From assembly GCA_041660045.1 (NCBI GenBank), contig JBAZXA010000008.1, forward strand, positions 62,001-126,000: 64,000 nucleotides of DNA, written 5' to 3'. This DNA comes from WM-3-3 sp041660045 (GTDB lineage: Bacteria; Pseudomonadota; Gammaproteobacteria; Methylococcales; Methylomonadaceae). The translations under genes were made by a program, and so were the position numbers. The notes beneath the pieces were generated by a model. That model did not search any database and had not been told where the DNA came from. It saw nothing but the letters and a program-made list of their open reading frames with translations. Below are positions 1-10,400 of this stretch, piece by piece; position 1 is the stretch's first letter; every line of letters begins with the position of its first letter.

Positions 1-68
1 TAGTCGGCTCCATTTCAAGTTTTTTTGCCGAAAATTAACTTCATATTACTGAATTAGCAGGTACTCTT

Positions 69-2045
69 TTACTGTTGATCGGCTTCATATTCACGCCATC
101 GTAAATCCTCCCAGTGTCGAATAAGACGTTCAATCCCTGGGCGAAATTCAGGATCAGCAAGCGCCTCTTGATACGACTTCCATATATTCAAATCACTATA
201 AAACACTTGTTCAGACCTAAAATCAAACAGTATCCTTTTACCACCTTGGCCTACATGTGCAATCAAGGTCGGCCTAGCCAAACTTCCAACTAACTGAAAC
301 ACCACTTTATTTTCATCCTGCCACTGATTTGGTTCATCTAAAGCAGAGCGTATGGTCATTTCAGCCACATCAATTTGTCCAATAGCCTCATTCACTAATA
401 GGTTGGTATCATTAAAAATAAGCGGAATTTTAGTTTGGGAATCATTAATGGCATGGCCATGGCCAAGAAATTCATCATCAAATAAAGACTCGCCATGATC
501 ACCTAATATAGCGATTGTCGTATTACCCAACAATTCTTTGTCTCTTAAGGTAAGCACAACCTCATTAACTGCCCAATCAGCACTTGCGATAGCATTCCAA
601 TAGGTTTTAGTCAACCATTCTTTATTTTCAGCATTAATTTTCGACCTTGGAATTAAATGCTCTATTAGGCGTTTTGACATAGTCGGATGCGCATAAGGAA
701 AATGCGCGGCTTGAAAATTTAAATAAACAAATTGCGGTACATTAAAGTCCACTTCATCCAGACGTTTTTTAAACTGCTTTACAACCCGCTCCTCACTTAA
801 ACGCAGACTACCTTGATCAGTACTGGGTAATACGCGCTCATCAATTGCAGTTCGCGCATCAAAATAATACACCCCCTCATTTTTCATACCTACCTTAGCC
901 GCAACATCACCGAATGACTCGTCTTGACCAGAAATAATAGATAATTGGTAACCTGCACTTTGTAAAAAATCAACCAACTTAATTTTTTGATTGTTTTTTA
1001 CTAAATCCCTATTAAATATTGCAGTAATTGATGTTGTCGTATAACCCGTATGACTATAGGCATTTTTTGCTGATGTACCAGATTGTGCAAGTTTGACTAA
1101 AGCAGGCGCAACATATTTACCATCATATTGTTTCTCTGTTAGTTCTGAACGTGCACTTTCAAGGATTATCAAAATGATATGTTTACCTTTTTTGGGCGTA
1201 ATTTGGGCCAACTTATCTTTTTCAGGCATAACAATGATGGCATCACCTAAAAAGCCATCTTCATCGATACCGTTACCAGGGATATCAATTGCCCCTGGAA
1301 AAATTGCAGGGTCATAGATTGCCCTATCTTTTGGGTAAGAAAATGAGCCATAGCCATCATTATCTATATCAGAAAGCTTATCCAACATACTTATTATTAA
1401 GTGGTAAGACGTCTTCTTATCAAGACCATACCTAAGAAAATCATTATTGGATATAAAAAAACTTAGAATCGGCGTTATGCCTAAAATTATGAATAACGGT
1501 AAAATATAGCTTGAATGCTCATATTGATGATTTGAAAAAAAACCTTGTAGCTTTATTTTTTTAAAAATTTCAATTATTAATTTAAAAACAATGGCCATTA
1601 CACATAAAAAAACAATAAACAGAACGATCTCATTACTAGCATATGACAATGCCTCTTGTAAGTTGCCGCCGCCTAAATTTTTTATTATTTGAAGATTAAT
1701 TGCATCACTAAAATATGAAAGAACTTTAAATTTTAAAGTAAGCCATGAACCAATAATTAATAACACTAAAAATACAAAGTTATAATAAATAGCAATTCCA
1801 TGCTTTTTAATACTATCCGCAATAAAAAACCAGACTCCTGCTATACAACTTAACAAGACAAAATCATACCAGCAAGAAAGCGTTATAAATATTAACTTTT
1901 CAGAAAAAGTCTTATATGAAAAAGGCTGAAGAAAGCCACCAGTAAATATATCATATTTAAAATAAAGCAAACTTAATTCAAAAAACTGAATTACTATAAC
2001 TGATAATAATACTAAAACGAGTCTTCTAAGCTTAAAAAAAAGCAT
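69..2045 (-). CDS. Membrane-anchored sulfatase-fold (LtaS-like) transferase/hydrolase
   Basis: Probably modifies a surface glycan or lipid by hydrolysing or transferring a sulfate or phosphate group on the periplasmic side. About five hydrophobic helices fill the first 200 residues. A sulfatase-superfamily domain follows, with an early metal-ligand segment (LIILESARSE), a Thr-rich nucleophile region (HTGYTTTSITA) and a late DHGES motif. The Cys-x-Pro-x-Arg formylglycine site of true sulfatases is absent, which favours the phosphoethanolamine/glycerophosphate transferase branch. Between membrane and catalytic parts lies an Asp/Gly-rich segment (DNDGYG, then PGAIDIPGNGIDEDG) like the putative metal-binding motif of MopE-type proteins. 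I chose ATG at 2045 because a GGATGG sequence precedes it; GTG 2066 is also in frame. Substrate unknown. Confidence 0.75.
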   Translation of the reverse strand: MLFFKLRRLVLVLLSVIVIQFFELSLLYFKYDIFTGGFLQPFSYKTFSEKLIFITLSCWYDFVLLSCIAGVWFFIADSIKKHGIAIYYNFVFLVLLIIGSWLTLKFKVLSYFSDAINLQIIKNLGGGNLQEALSYASNEIVLFIVFLCVMAIVFKLIIEIFKKIKLQGFFSNHQYEHSSYILPLFIILGITPILSFFISNNDFLRYGLDKKTSYHLIISMLDKLSDIDNDGYGSFSYPKDRAIYDPAIFPGAIDIPGNGIDEDGFLGDAIIVMPEKDKLAQITPKKGKHIILIILESARSELTEKQYDGKYVAPALVKLAQSGTSAKNAYSHTGYTTTSITAIFNRDLVKNNQKIKLVDFLQSAGYQLSIISGQDESFGDVAAKVGMKNEGVYYFDARTAIDERVLPSTDQGSLRLSEERVVKQFKKRLDEVDFNVPQFVYLNFQAAHFPYAHPTMSKRLIEHLIPRSKINAENKEWLTKTYWNAIASADWAVNEVVLTLRDKELLGNTTIAILGDHGESLFDDEFLGHGHAINDSQTKIPLIFNDTNLLVNEAIGQIDVAEMTIRSALDEPNQWQDENKVVFQLVGSLARPTLIAHVGQGGKRILFDFRSEQVFYSDLNIWKSYQEALADPEFRPGIERLIRHWEDLRWREYEADQQ

Positions 2046-2464
2046 TATTACCATCCCGATTACCACTAATGATCTTTATCATATATTATCGTAATTTAAA
2101 AACAATTTTGAAACATTTTCTAACAATAATATTAAAATATATCACCATACATTATTGAATATGCCTTTTTATTTTATCAACCAAAATATGTTAATTTGGT
2201 AGATTTACTAAATATGTAAACCGTTAGCTACATATTTCACCTATTAAATAGTTAAATATGTTTCAACTTGTAGAACTCTAAAAATTTAAGCTTGTATAGA
2301 TTTAATTATTTTTCGTATTAAGTTGATGTTTTTATCATGATAATAATAAAAAATATTATCTAACTCAAAATAAATAATAACAGATACTTATTGAGTAAAA
2401 ACTCCTTTGTTTCCTTGATATTGAAATAAAACACCGATAAAAATCATTTAAGATTCAGAGAAAA

Positions 2465-2709
2465 TTATTGATACTTGATGATGTTTCGTTTTACCCATTC
2501 TGCTTGAAATCCGCCGTTCATAAAATAAAACTTGTTAATACCTATACTAGCATGAAAAAACCATCAACCGTACGTAGACGATAAACACCTGTGTATTGGC
2601 TAAGACAAGGCATAACTAAATTGTTACACCAAGCTACGCTAGTAAAATAAGAAATACCCATTGATTCTCGGAAAATGCGGGTCATCTTTCTTGTAAATTC
2701 AACTATTAG
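2465..2709 (-). pseudogene. Decayed gene fragment with a frameshift at a homopolymer
   Basis: On the minus strand a frame from 2709 reads like real protein (for example YTGVYRLRTVDGFF) and is broken at the T6 run (A6 at 2555-2560 on the plus strand). Adding one T there joins it to a second protein-like frame (ASIGINKFYFMNGG) that ends at TAA 2467-2465. Upstream of 2709 the same frame is closed by stops, so the N-terminus is lost or further decayed. I do not recognise the family. The call rests only on protein-like composition and on a single indel restoring the frame. Confidence 0.3.
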
Positions 2710-2872
2710 TTAGTGCTGAGAAAAGCCTTACGCAGGAGTGACTAAGAACACAAAACAGACGCTATCACCAAAAGACATGGCAAATATCTACCATGTTCAC
2801 GGTGCTTGCTGTCAGTTACATTCTGCATAACCTTGAATGTTTAAGACCCAAAATCAAGAAACCCATCATTAT

Positions 2873-2917
2873 AATGGACAATATTTAACTCAAGACACCT
2901 CAATCATATTGTCCATT
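2873..2917. repeat. 12-bp perfect inverted repeat, 21-nt loop
   Basis: AATGGACAATAT at 2873-2884 pairs with ATATTGTCCATT at 2906-2917. It sits in the geneless stretch near the decayed fragment. It could be an RNA hairpin, a regulator site or the relic of a mobile-element end; nothing adjacent decides between these. Confidence 0.4.
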
Positions 2918-3248
2918 TAAGTACTTTAATCGGTTAGTGGGCACAGATCTCGTGAGCTGGTTCCAGTTTTACTTGAATAGCTAAGTTGGTATTATCATTG
3001 TTATTCTAGGAAAATAGTTATGCATTTATTTGTCTGCACACTTAATGATATAGCTAGAGTTTTACTGTATATTCAATCGATTGATGAAGCGTCTTCTTTT
3101 GAAGTTAAAATAAATGACTTACTGTGTGGCCCGCAACATTATTTTAGACATCTAACGGGCTAGAACTAGTTTATCATTTAAGCAAACACTTACTTGTATT
3201 GCTATTTAAGAATAAGTCACTGTAAACCCAATTAAACAAATAAAACTT

Positions 3249-4886
3249 ATGAAAAAGCATTTTATCTTACCTAAAAATCCTATTACAGCGAAAAATACGT
3301 TCGATATAATTACATATATCGTTTTACTAGCTATTTCAATTATTTTATTTGTGACAGCGCCTAAAGATGGCGACTTTTGGTGGAGTGAAGCGCCTAGAAA
3401 TGCATTAAACGGAGCCTTAATTTTTGATTTTCTTAAAGAAGCACCCTTGCTTGACCCCATTAACTGGGCAAAGCATTATTATTATCAATATCCCGCACTA
3501 ACGATTTTATTTTATCCACCAACTTTATATATTTGCATAGCAATATTTTATATTTTTTTTGGTGTGAGCCATACATCTGCTATCGCGTGTATAAGTGTCT
3601 TCAGTTTTTTTCTAAGCTTTGGGATTTATAAATTAGCTTGTAGAATTGCTACTCAAGCCTCTGCACTTGCTGCCAGTATATTAGTTTTTGCAGCTCCAGA
3701 AATATTAACTTGGTCTCAACAAGTTATGCTTGAAATACCTATGATGTGCTTCTCAGTTTGGGCTGCTTTTTTTTTAATTCGATATTCTGAGAATAATAAA
3801 TGGCAAGACTTTTTTATCTTTGTTTTACTCATTTTAGCCGCATCTTATACTAAGCAGATTGCCGTTGTCGTTGGCTTTTCTCTTATCATTTCAATATTAA
3901 CTTGCCATGGGTTTAAAAAACTTATTAAGCAGCCTCACGTAATATCAATATCACTTTTTGCTATTTTGCTTTTAATTCCATTAGTTCTGATGCAACTAAA
4001 ATTTGGATCTTTCAATATTGTTTCTGTTGTTGATCGGCCCGAATTTAACACCAATCGCTTGAGTCTAGATAATATTTTTTGGTATTTCAATAAGTTTCCA
4101 ACGATGATGGGATGGCCACTACTTTCCCTTTGTATTTTTGGAATAGCGACATTTTTTTTAAAAAAACTTTGGCTAACTAAGAAAATTGATAGCTTTATCT
4201 ATATTTTTTGGTTTTTAATAGGTTATACCGCAATGACTATTATAGATTTAAAAGAACCTAGGCATGGTATTTATCTATTGATCCCGTTAATAATAATTAC
4301 TTCTTTGTTTTTTGATATTTTTCAATCTAAAGCATTTTATCAATTTACCCCTCTTATAAGCCTAACTTTATTCGCATTAGCCATTATAAATTACCCTACC
4401 CCTCATATTGAGGGCTACAATAAAGCCTCACAACTCATCGCTGAAATTGCACCGCCTAATGCAAAAGTCCTCTTTGCAGGAAATCAGGACGGTAATTTTA
4501 TTTTTAACATACGGCAAAACAAATTAAGGCATGACATTAGTATTATTAGAGCTGATAAACTTTTCCTAAATGTTGCCATAATGCCAAACTTAGGTTTGAA
4601 TCCTAAACAGTTAACCATTGAACAAATCAGCCAAATAATCACACAGTTAGGTATTAGTTATGTGGTAACGGTACCTTACGTTTGGGCTGAAGCTAAACCG
4701 ATGGCCTATTTAGCTGAAATTCTTGAATCAACTCAATTTCAAAAAATTAGTAGTATAAAAATTGAAGGGAAAACAGCTGATCATGAACTTGTTGTCTACA
4801 AAAACTTACAAGCTCTACCTACAAATCCAATTGGCTTCGATATGGAATTACGTGCTATAGGGATGCATCTAAATACGACGAACTAG
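3249..4886 (+). CDS. GT39/ArnT-like polytopic membrane glycosyltransferase
   Basis: An integral-membrane GT-C enzyme expected to move a sugar from a polyprenyl-phosphate carrier to an acceptor in the periplasm. The 545 residues contain about eleven hydrophobic helices and a soluble C-terminal part. The first periplasmic loop carries DGDFWWSEAPRNALNG (residues 41-56), matching the Asp...Glu catalytic loop of PMT/ArnT-family enzymes, followed by YYYQYPAL. It stands alone on the plus strand, convergent with the initiating sugar transferase at 5161-6549. A T9 run near 3767 lies inside the gene. No strong Shine-Dalgarno sequence is visible before ATG 3249. Donor and acceptor are unknown. Confidence 0.8.
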   Translation: MKKHFILPKNPITAKNTFDIITYIVLLAISIILFVTAPKDGDFWWSEAPRNALNGALIFDFLKEAPLLDPINWAKHYYYQYPALTILFYPPTLYICIAIFYIFFGVSHTSAIACISVFSFFLSFGIYKLACRIATQASALAASILVFAAPEILTWSQQVMLEIPMMCFSVWAAFFLIRYSENNKWQDFFIFVLLILAASYTKQIAVVVGFSLIISILTCHGFKKLIKQPHVISISLFAILLLIPLVLMQLKFGSFNIVSVVDRPEFNTNRLSLDNIFWYFNKFPTMMGWPLLSLCIFGIATFFLKKLWLTKKIDSFIYIFWFLIGYTAMTIIDLKEPRHGIYLLIPLIIITSLFFDIFQSKAFYQFTPLISLTLFALAIINYPTPHIEGYNKASQLIAEIAPPNAKVLFAGNQDGNFIFNIRQNKLRHDISIIRADKLFLNVAIMPNLGLNPKQLTIEQISQIITQLGISYVVTVPYVWAEAKPMAYLAEILESTQFQKISSIKIEGKTADHELVVYKNLQALPTNPIGFDMELRAIGMHLNTTN

Positions 4887-4962
4887 TCAATATCAGTAGT
4901 ACTAATACCAATAAAACTATCTAAACGCGCATCCTAAACCTTACCTTTCTGTATAGTAGGTT

Positions 4963-5046
4963 ATGATAATTTATTGGGGTCGTATTTCGTTTATTTATTA
5001 TGTTAAAGCTGATATTGAATTGATCAAACTTGCCGCTATTTACTAG
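4963..5046 (+). pseudogene. Remnant resembling the C-terminal half of a RelE-family toxin
   Basis: A 27-codon frame encodes GRISFIYYVKADIELIKLA followed by AIY. This resembles the conserved beta-strand core of RelE/HigB-type toxins (roughly G-x-R-x-I-Y-Y-x-K...L-L-x-I-Y). It ends at TAG just where family members continue with a Lys/Asn-rich tail, and there is neither an N-terminal half nor an antitoxin beside it. If the resemblance is real, it is a dead toxin fragment between two convergent glycan genes. The match is from memory and short. Confidence 0.25.
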
Positions 5047-5160
5047 GGTTTAGGCTTAAATTTTTTATCGGACTTGCACGGCTAAAATCCATTTTGTTGT
5101 AAGTTATCATTTAATGGCCAAACCATGAAATTCAAATTCGCCATGCTGGGATAAGATAAC

Positions 5161-6549
5161 TTAACGGGCTCCTTTTCCCCAAAGTATTACTTCTACCGTG
5201 CTTAGCATGATTGATAAATCAAGAAATAAGCTATAGTTTTTAACATAATATAAATCGTATTGTAGTTTTTGAATGGTGTCATGTTCGTCAGCGCCATAGG
5301 GATAACAGAGCTGAGCCCATCCAGTAATACCTGGCTTAACTCGATGCCGCTCGCAATAGTATGGGATTCTTTCATTAAAACCTTTTACAAACTCAGGCCG
5401 TTCCGGCCTAGGCCCAACAAAACTCATATCGCCATTTAAAACATTAAATATTTGCGGCAATTCATCAATACGGTACTTTCGGATAAAATTGCCAACACGG
5501 GTAACCCGGCTATCCTTTTTTTGGGCCCATTGGGCACCATTTCGTTCTGCATCGACTCGCATGCTCCTAAATTTCAGCACATTAAAGTTTTTATTGCCGT
5601 TGCCTACGCGTACTTGCCGATAAAAAATTGGCCCTTTAAACGCACACTCAAATTTGATGGCAAGTGCTGCGCATAACATAATTGGCCAGGCAGCAAACAA
5701 TAAAAGTAAACTCGCTAAAATGTCAAAAAAACGTTTTTCTATCGCCCTAATCCCACCCTGGGCAAAGCCATCGCTAAAAACCAACCAACTCGGATAAACA
5801 TCTTCAAGTGAAATAATACCTTTTTCACGTTCGTAAAAAGCCATCATATCTAAGATTGTCATGCCTGACATTTTACAATCTAATAGGTCATCTAAAGGCA
5901 TACCACGACGCTTATCATCAAGGGCAATGACTATCTCATCAATTTTGTATTCAACTGTCACTTCATTAATTGTTTTATCAGTCTTGATGATTAAACTTTT
6001 TTCAACCACTGGCTCTTCGTCTGGTAAGGCAATAAAGCCAACGATGTGAAAACCTTTATGAAAATGCGCTTCGTTTACGGAAATTAATTTTTGGGCTTTG
6101 TGTCCGCTGCCAATTATTAAAACTTTTCGATTTAAACTCTCGTTACTAGCAACACGATAAAAAATATACCGGGTTAACATCATGCCTGTAAAAGCAAAAA
6201 TTACGGCATACCATAATACACTTCGAGCTATAAAAAACTCTGGCATCAGATAATAAATTAAAATTACGCTTAATATGGCAATCAAAAAGCTAATACACGC
6301 CCTAGCCATCAGGGCATAATCTTCTTGGCTTAAACTCCTACGGTATAAGCCCAGCCCAGCACATGATGTCGTTAATACAAACGAAAAAATGGCACTTGCC
6401 ATAGTAATATCTTTTTGGGTATACCAGGATTTTGTAAATAAAAAACGCGCATCACTACCAAAATCCATGGCCAGAAAAAACATAATTGCTTCGACAATAA
6501 GCAACCAAAGATAGGCACTGGATATATAATGTCGGAATATACGGATCAC
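5161..6549 (-). CDS. Initiating sugar transferase, XrtA-associated (TIGR03013-like)
   Basis: A polyisoprenyl-phosphate hexose-1-phosphate transferase that loads the first sugar of the exopolysaccharide onto undecaprenyl phosphate at the inner membrane. The 462 residues show four to five N-terminal membrane helices, a CoA-binding-like middle part (VLIIGSGHKAQK, about 143-154) and a bacterial sugar-transferase domain from about residue 270. Family motifs are visible: a membrane helix entering KFECAFKGPIFYRQVRVG, then KFRSMRVDAE, RKYRIDELPQ, FVGPRPERPEF and KPGITGWAQ. The start is GTG 6549, supported by a strong GGAGGG (plus-strand ccctcc, 6555-6560). This family normally sits within XrtA loci; here it is 28 kb from the rest of the core. 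Confidence 0.92.
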   Translation of the reverse strand: MIRIFRHYISSAYLWLLIVEAIMFFLAMDFGSDARFLFTKSWYTQKDITMASAIFSFVLTTSCAGLGLYRRSLSQEDYALMARACISFLIAILSVILIYYLMPEFFIARSVLWYAVIFAFTGMMLTRYIFYRVASNESLNRKVLIIGSGHKAQKLISVNEAHFHKGFHIVGFIALPDEEPVVEKSLIIKTDKTINEVTVEYKIDEIVIALDDKRRGMPLDDLLDCKMSGMTILDMMAFYEREKGIISLEDVYPSWLVFSDGFAQGGIRAIEKRFFDILASLLLLFAAWPIMLCAALAIKFECAFKGPIFYRQVRVGNGNKNFNVLKFRSMRVDAERNGAQWAQKKDSRVTRVGNFIRKYRIDELPQIFNVLNGDMSFVGPRPERPEFVKGFNERIPYYCERHRVKPGITGWAQLCYPYGADEHDTIQKLQYDLYYVKNYSLFLDLSIMLSTVEVILWGKGAR

Positions 6550-6601
6550 ACGAACCCTCCTTTGTTGGTTGATTTAAAATGCTGATAAAACATTCTTCTT
6601 A

Positions 6602-7381
6602 TTAATTTAAACCTTTTTCTTTTAACAGTTTTTCAACATGGTCAATGGGAATAGCGTAAGTAATTCCGCTAGGTTTAGTTAAGAGGTTTTCCTTACTTTC
6701 TTGGACAAATACTTTATTGATTACACCAATAACTTCGGCCTTATCAATATCATATAGCGGACTACCGCTACTGCCTGGATAAGCGGTTGCATCTAGTTGA
6801 AAAACGTCGTAAGGATTTCCAAGCCGCTTTAACATCGCAGGATTAAGCTGTCCTGAATGCAGTGTTGGTATCGCGACTGGGCTAATTGCTGAGACTATTC
6901 CCCTATGTGTAACAGGATACAAGCCTAAAACCATACCAATGGGGTAACCTGTGAATGCATATAATGCGCCTTCTTGCACGCTAGAGGCCCTACCTAACTT
7001 TAATGCCGGTAATTGTCCCTCAGTTAACGTTAGTACGGCAATATCGTGATCGGCATCAGCACCCAATTGTTTGGCAATAATAATTTTATTGTCTTCACCT
7101 GAGCGAAAAAAAATGGCCAATTGTTCTAAATGTTCAACATCCAATGATTTCGGTATCACATGATCATTAGTGACCACAGTTTTTCCATCGGCAACAACAA
7201 AGCCAGTACCCAACAAAATAGCCCTGGGATTTCTTTTAGCCATATAAGTGCCAACTGCGACTATGCTTGGTTTAATTTTGTCTATGGTCTTGGGCAGGAC
7301 TTCATTACCAAAGACAAGCCCTGGATTTAACATAAAAAACCAGCCCATTAATAGTGCGGTATATCGATATTTATTACGCAT
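6602..7381 (-). CDS. Exported trypsin-like (S1C) serine protease
   Basis: A signal peptide of about 25 residues (ending GLVFG) precedes a trypsin-fold domain, so it should act in the periplasm. The triad is readable: His74 in TNDHVIP, Asp113 in DHDIAVL and Ser205 in PGSSGSP. It stops after the protease domain; with 259 residues there is no PDZ domain as in DegP/DegS. It lies 52 bp upstream of the sugar transferase on the same strand, so the two may be co-transcribed. A processing or quality-control role for surface proteins is inference. Trypsin-like proteases do recur in exopolysaccharide regions, but I cannot name a substrate. Confidence 0.85.
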   Translation of the reverse strand: MRNKYRYTALLMGWFFMLNPGLVFGNEVLPKTIDKIKPSIVAVGTYMAKRNPRAILLGTGFVVADGKTVVTNDHVIPKSLDVEHLEQLAIFFRSGEDNKIIIAKQLGADADHDIAVLTLTEGQLPALKLGRASSVQEGALYAFTGYPIGMVLGLYPVTHRGIVSAISPVAIPTLHSGQLNPAMLKRLGNPYDVFQLDATAYPGSSGSPLYDIDKAEVIGVINKVFVQESKENLLTKPSGITYAIPIDHVEKLLKEKGLN

Positions 7382-7467
7382 GTCGTGTTCTAAAATTAAT
7401 ACCCAAGATGTACCGTTTCTAAATTAAAGCCATTTGTAAAGCCAATTTGTATAGTCTAGTCGCATAT

Positions 7468-10400
7468 TTAAAAAACAGTATGAACAGGTTTTTTATCATC
7501 AAAGAATGCGAGCATTAACAACAATAAAAAAAGCAACGTGAGACGGGGGGCGTCAAATGGACTATCGACAACACCTACCACGCAAAACCCCACTAATGAG
7601 GACAACAAAATGGCAGCAAAAAAATCCTGTCGGAGACGATGCGCCAGTTTATAAAATGCTATCAACAGTAATGACACCAGAGTTAAAACACCCAGCCAAC
7701 CTTGTTCAAAAATGACTTCTATAGCGATATTTTTTATATGCCAAGGCAAATGGTTATCTGTCGTAAACAACCAGTTATCCAGGCCATTTTTAAAATCTCC
7801 ATTGCTTAGTAAATCACGCCCTGTCGGTTCAATTAATGCGATATTATCAACATCTATTATCTCATTAGGGCCGTTGCTATTATATAGCGCCAACTGCACT
7901 GGCCTATGGACTTTATAACGGCTTGCACCATTTAGAGGCGCAGCCAATAGCCCACTGTTTATGATTACTTCATAATGCTCCCAAACACCAATTTTCTTAA
8001 CCTTTAAGGTAGGTGTAACGCATTTAATCGAATAAAGTAAGGATTTTTCACAAATGGGTACTATCAAATCTGCAGGATGATTTTGGCTGCGTACATCGGC
8101 CACCAATTTATAGTCAGTCTGGGGCTTGATCCCGATAAATTGCCCCATATATAAGGCATCCCCACCACGCAGCCTTAAATAAGGATTGTCGTTTTCAGTT
8201 TCAATCTTATAAGTGGCAGGTACAATATTTTCATCATTCAACAAATAATAAGTTCTCGGGTAACTGCCTAAACCCATGCCAAAAGCATGGGTTATCATAT
8301 CCTTGTCCATCATATCTAGCGCATCTTTCCAATGGTTTTTCCGAATATCTTTATCTTGGGACACAACGCTAAAACGCTGTTTTACTAGATCACCCTGCAA
8401 TACTGGCCAAAAGATCAAGCCTGCTAACACGAATAGCACAAGCCCCATCATTACAGTTTTCCAGGTTGCTTGAATTTGCTTATGGGCATGAGCTAAACCT
8501 ATGACAAGTACTATAAAGCTAGCTAGAAAAGCCAAATAGCCACCCCGAGAATAAGTGACCAATAAGACATAAACACCCATACAGAATAAAGCCAAGCCAA
8601 ATACCCTAGCAAATGCCAAATGCGTTGGATTAACGAATAATAATGTTAAAAAGGGCATAACCAACGCTAAATAGCATTCAATATGGCCACCACCTGTATG
8701 CATACTGGAAAACAGAGCACTAATCCGATAATGTGTTGTAAAATCGAATAAACCCGTAAACAAAAGGCGTTCAATTATCGAGACAGATAACATCAATGCC
8801 AAGCCCAAGACAACTCCAAAACCCCAATAATATTTGGCTAAAAAATGGTTTTTTATGGCATGTCTTAGAAAGGGGCTTAGCAATAATGCCCAAATTGCGC
8901 CTTTGGCAATCCTAAGGCTATTGTAATTGCTGTAGTAATTTGAGAATGTGTTTAAATCAATAGTTTGAAAGGGTAATAATCCTCTAAAAAAACTGACCAC
9001 ATAAAATATACTCGCGAAAATTAAAAACCATTTGCTGGTTTTTGATATCGCAAGATCAAAGCGCTGCTGATGGCACCCCCCTAACACCAGCACAGTAGTT
9101 AGCACTAATAAATCATATTCATCTAAAAAAAACCAACCAGTCCATGGCGCAAAATCCATGACGGGTAAAAGCGCAGGTATGATTAACAACCAACTTAGTG
9201 GCCGAATTATAAGAAGATAAGCATATGCCCCTAAAAATAGGCTTAACGCTAATGCCCCCGAAGGATACTTAAATAACATATCCCCTATGAATAGCAATAG
9301 TATCAAACATAGCGTAATTTTTTTTGTCGTCCAGACCATGTCTGGCTGGCTTTTAGCCAAAGGCAAATTAACCGCGCCAACTTGAGCTGCTGGTTGCTCG
9401 GACTTTAACTTAAGTTTATCCTTGGCAAGCGTAGTAACCACGGAGGCGGTCTTACCTTGTGCGGCCACAGCTATCACTTTATTGATAGCGTAATACACAC
9501 TGCAAGCAGCAATGAATGCAATCAATATATCAGTAGGGTCAGCATGCTTATCCATTAGAAAAAGCTTACCCATCTCTACAACTGATGCAAACAGTGCAGA
9601 TATAACACCAGTATAAATGCCATACACACGTGTTTTTTTGCTCTGCGTTAACGCCCTGCCTATTAGTCCTATGGGTAAATAGGTAGCAAAATTACTCAAC
9701 AAGCTAACTAAAGCGAGAGATTCTGAGGTGTAATAAAAATAATAAAACGGCAAAAAATGGGTCGCATGCAATTTTTCCATGGCTAGGCTCCAACTCAACC
9801 AAGAGCTGCTGAACCAACCATTAATTGCTATTACTAACACTAAATAAGGCAACACTGCCCACAAGGCGACTAACCTTAATACCCTGGGCCAATAATAATC
9901 TTGCTTAATCACCCATTGATGCAAGAAGTAGCCTGACATCATACCCAACACTCGTGTTATCACGGAAAACCCTTGTGCAACACCTGATATCAACAACAAT
10001 TGCACACCTTCGAGCAATACACCCAAGAAAAAGCCAATTAGAATATTGATTGCCAACTTATTGGGAATTTGTGGCATTAAACAAATCAATACACCGAGAG
10101 GTGCTAGCGTCAGTATTTCCACACTATATTTAACAATGCAACGTAGCCAATCTTGGCGACAAGTTTCTATTGATAACAAGATATGGTCAGGCCCATAAGC
10201 TAATTTAGCATTGAGTTCTGCAATGGAAGTGACAAAATCGAACGGAAAAAAACTCAGGATCAAATAACTGACGATATAAAAAACTATCACCGCCTTAATC
10301 GACAAAATATTGCCTAATGCAATGTAACGATACTGTTTTGTAAAAAAATCGCCAAAACCATACCAAAAGGCAATCCCTAAAAATGAACCAAGGGTTTCAG

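Larger units (their letters stand above)
2046..3248. other. 1.2 kb AT-rich stretch without an intact gene
   Basis: No long open frame on either strand. It holds a minus-strand decayed reading frame (2465-2709) and a 12-bp perfect inverted repeat (2873-2884/2906-2917). A 47-codon plus-strand frame (3020-3163) has no recognisable product. The left part should contain the promoter of the minus-strand sulfatase-like gene and the right part that of the GT39-like gene, but I could not pick a convincing promoter for either. Confidence 0.5.

Noticed and set aside
3020..3163. A 47-codon plus-strand frame in the 1.2 kb geneless stretch
   Set aside because: No clear ribosome site, no family resemblance and weak protein-like composition.
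3206..3460. An 84-codon minus-strand frame across the GT39-like start
   Set aside because: It lies antisense to the conserved DGDFWW loop of a real gene and has no recognisable product.
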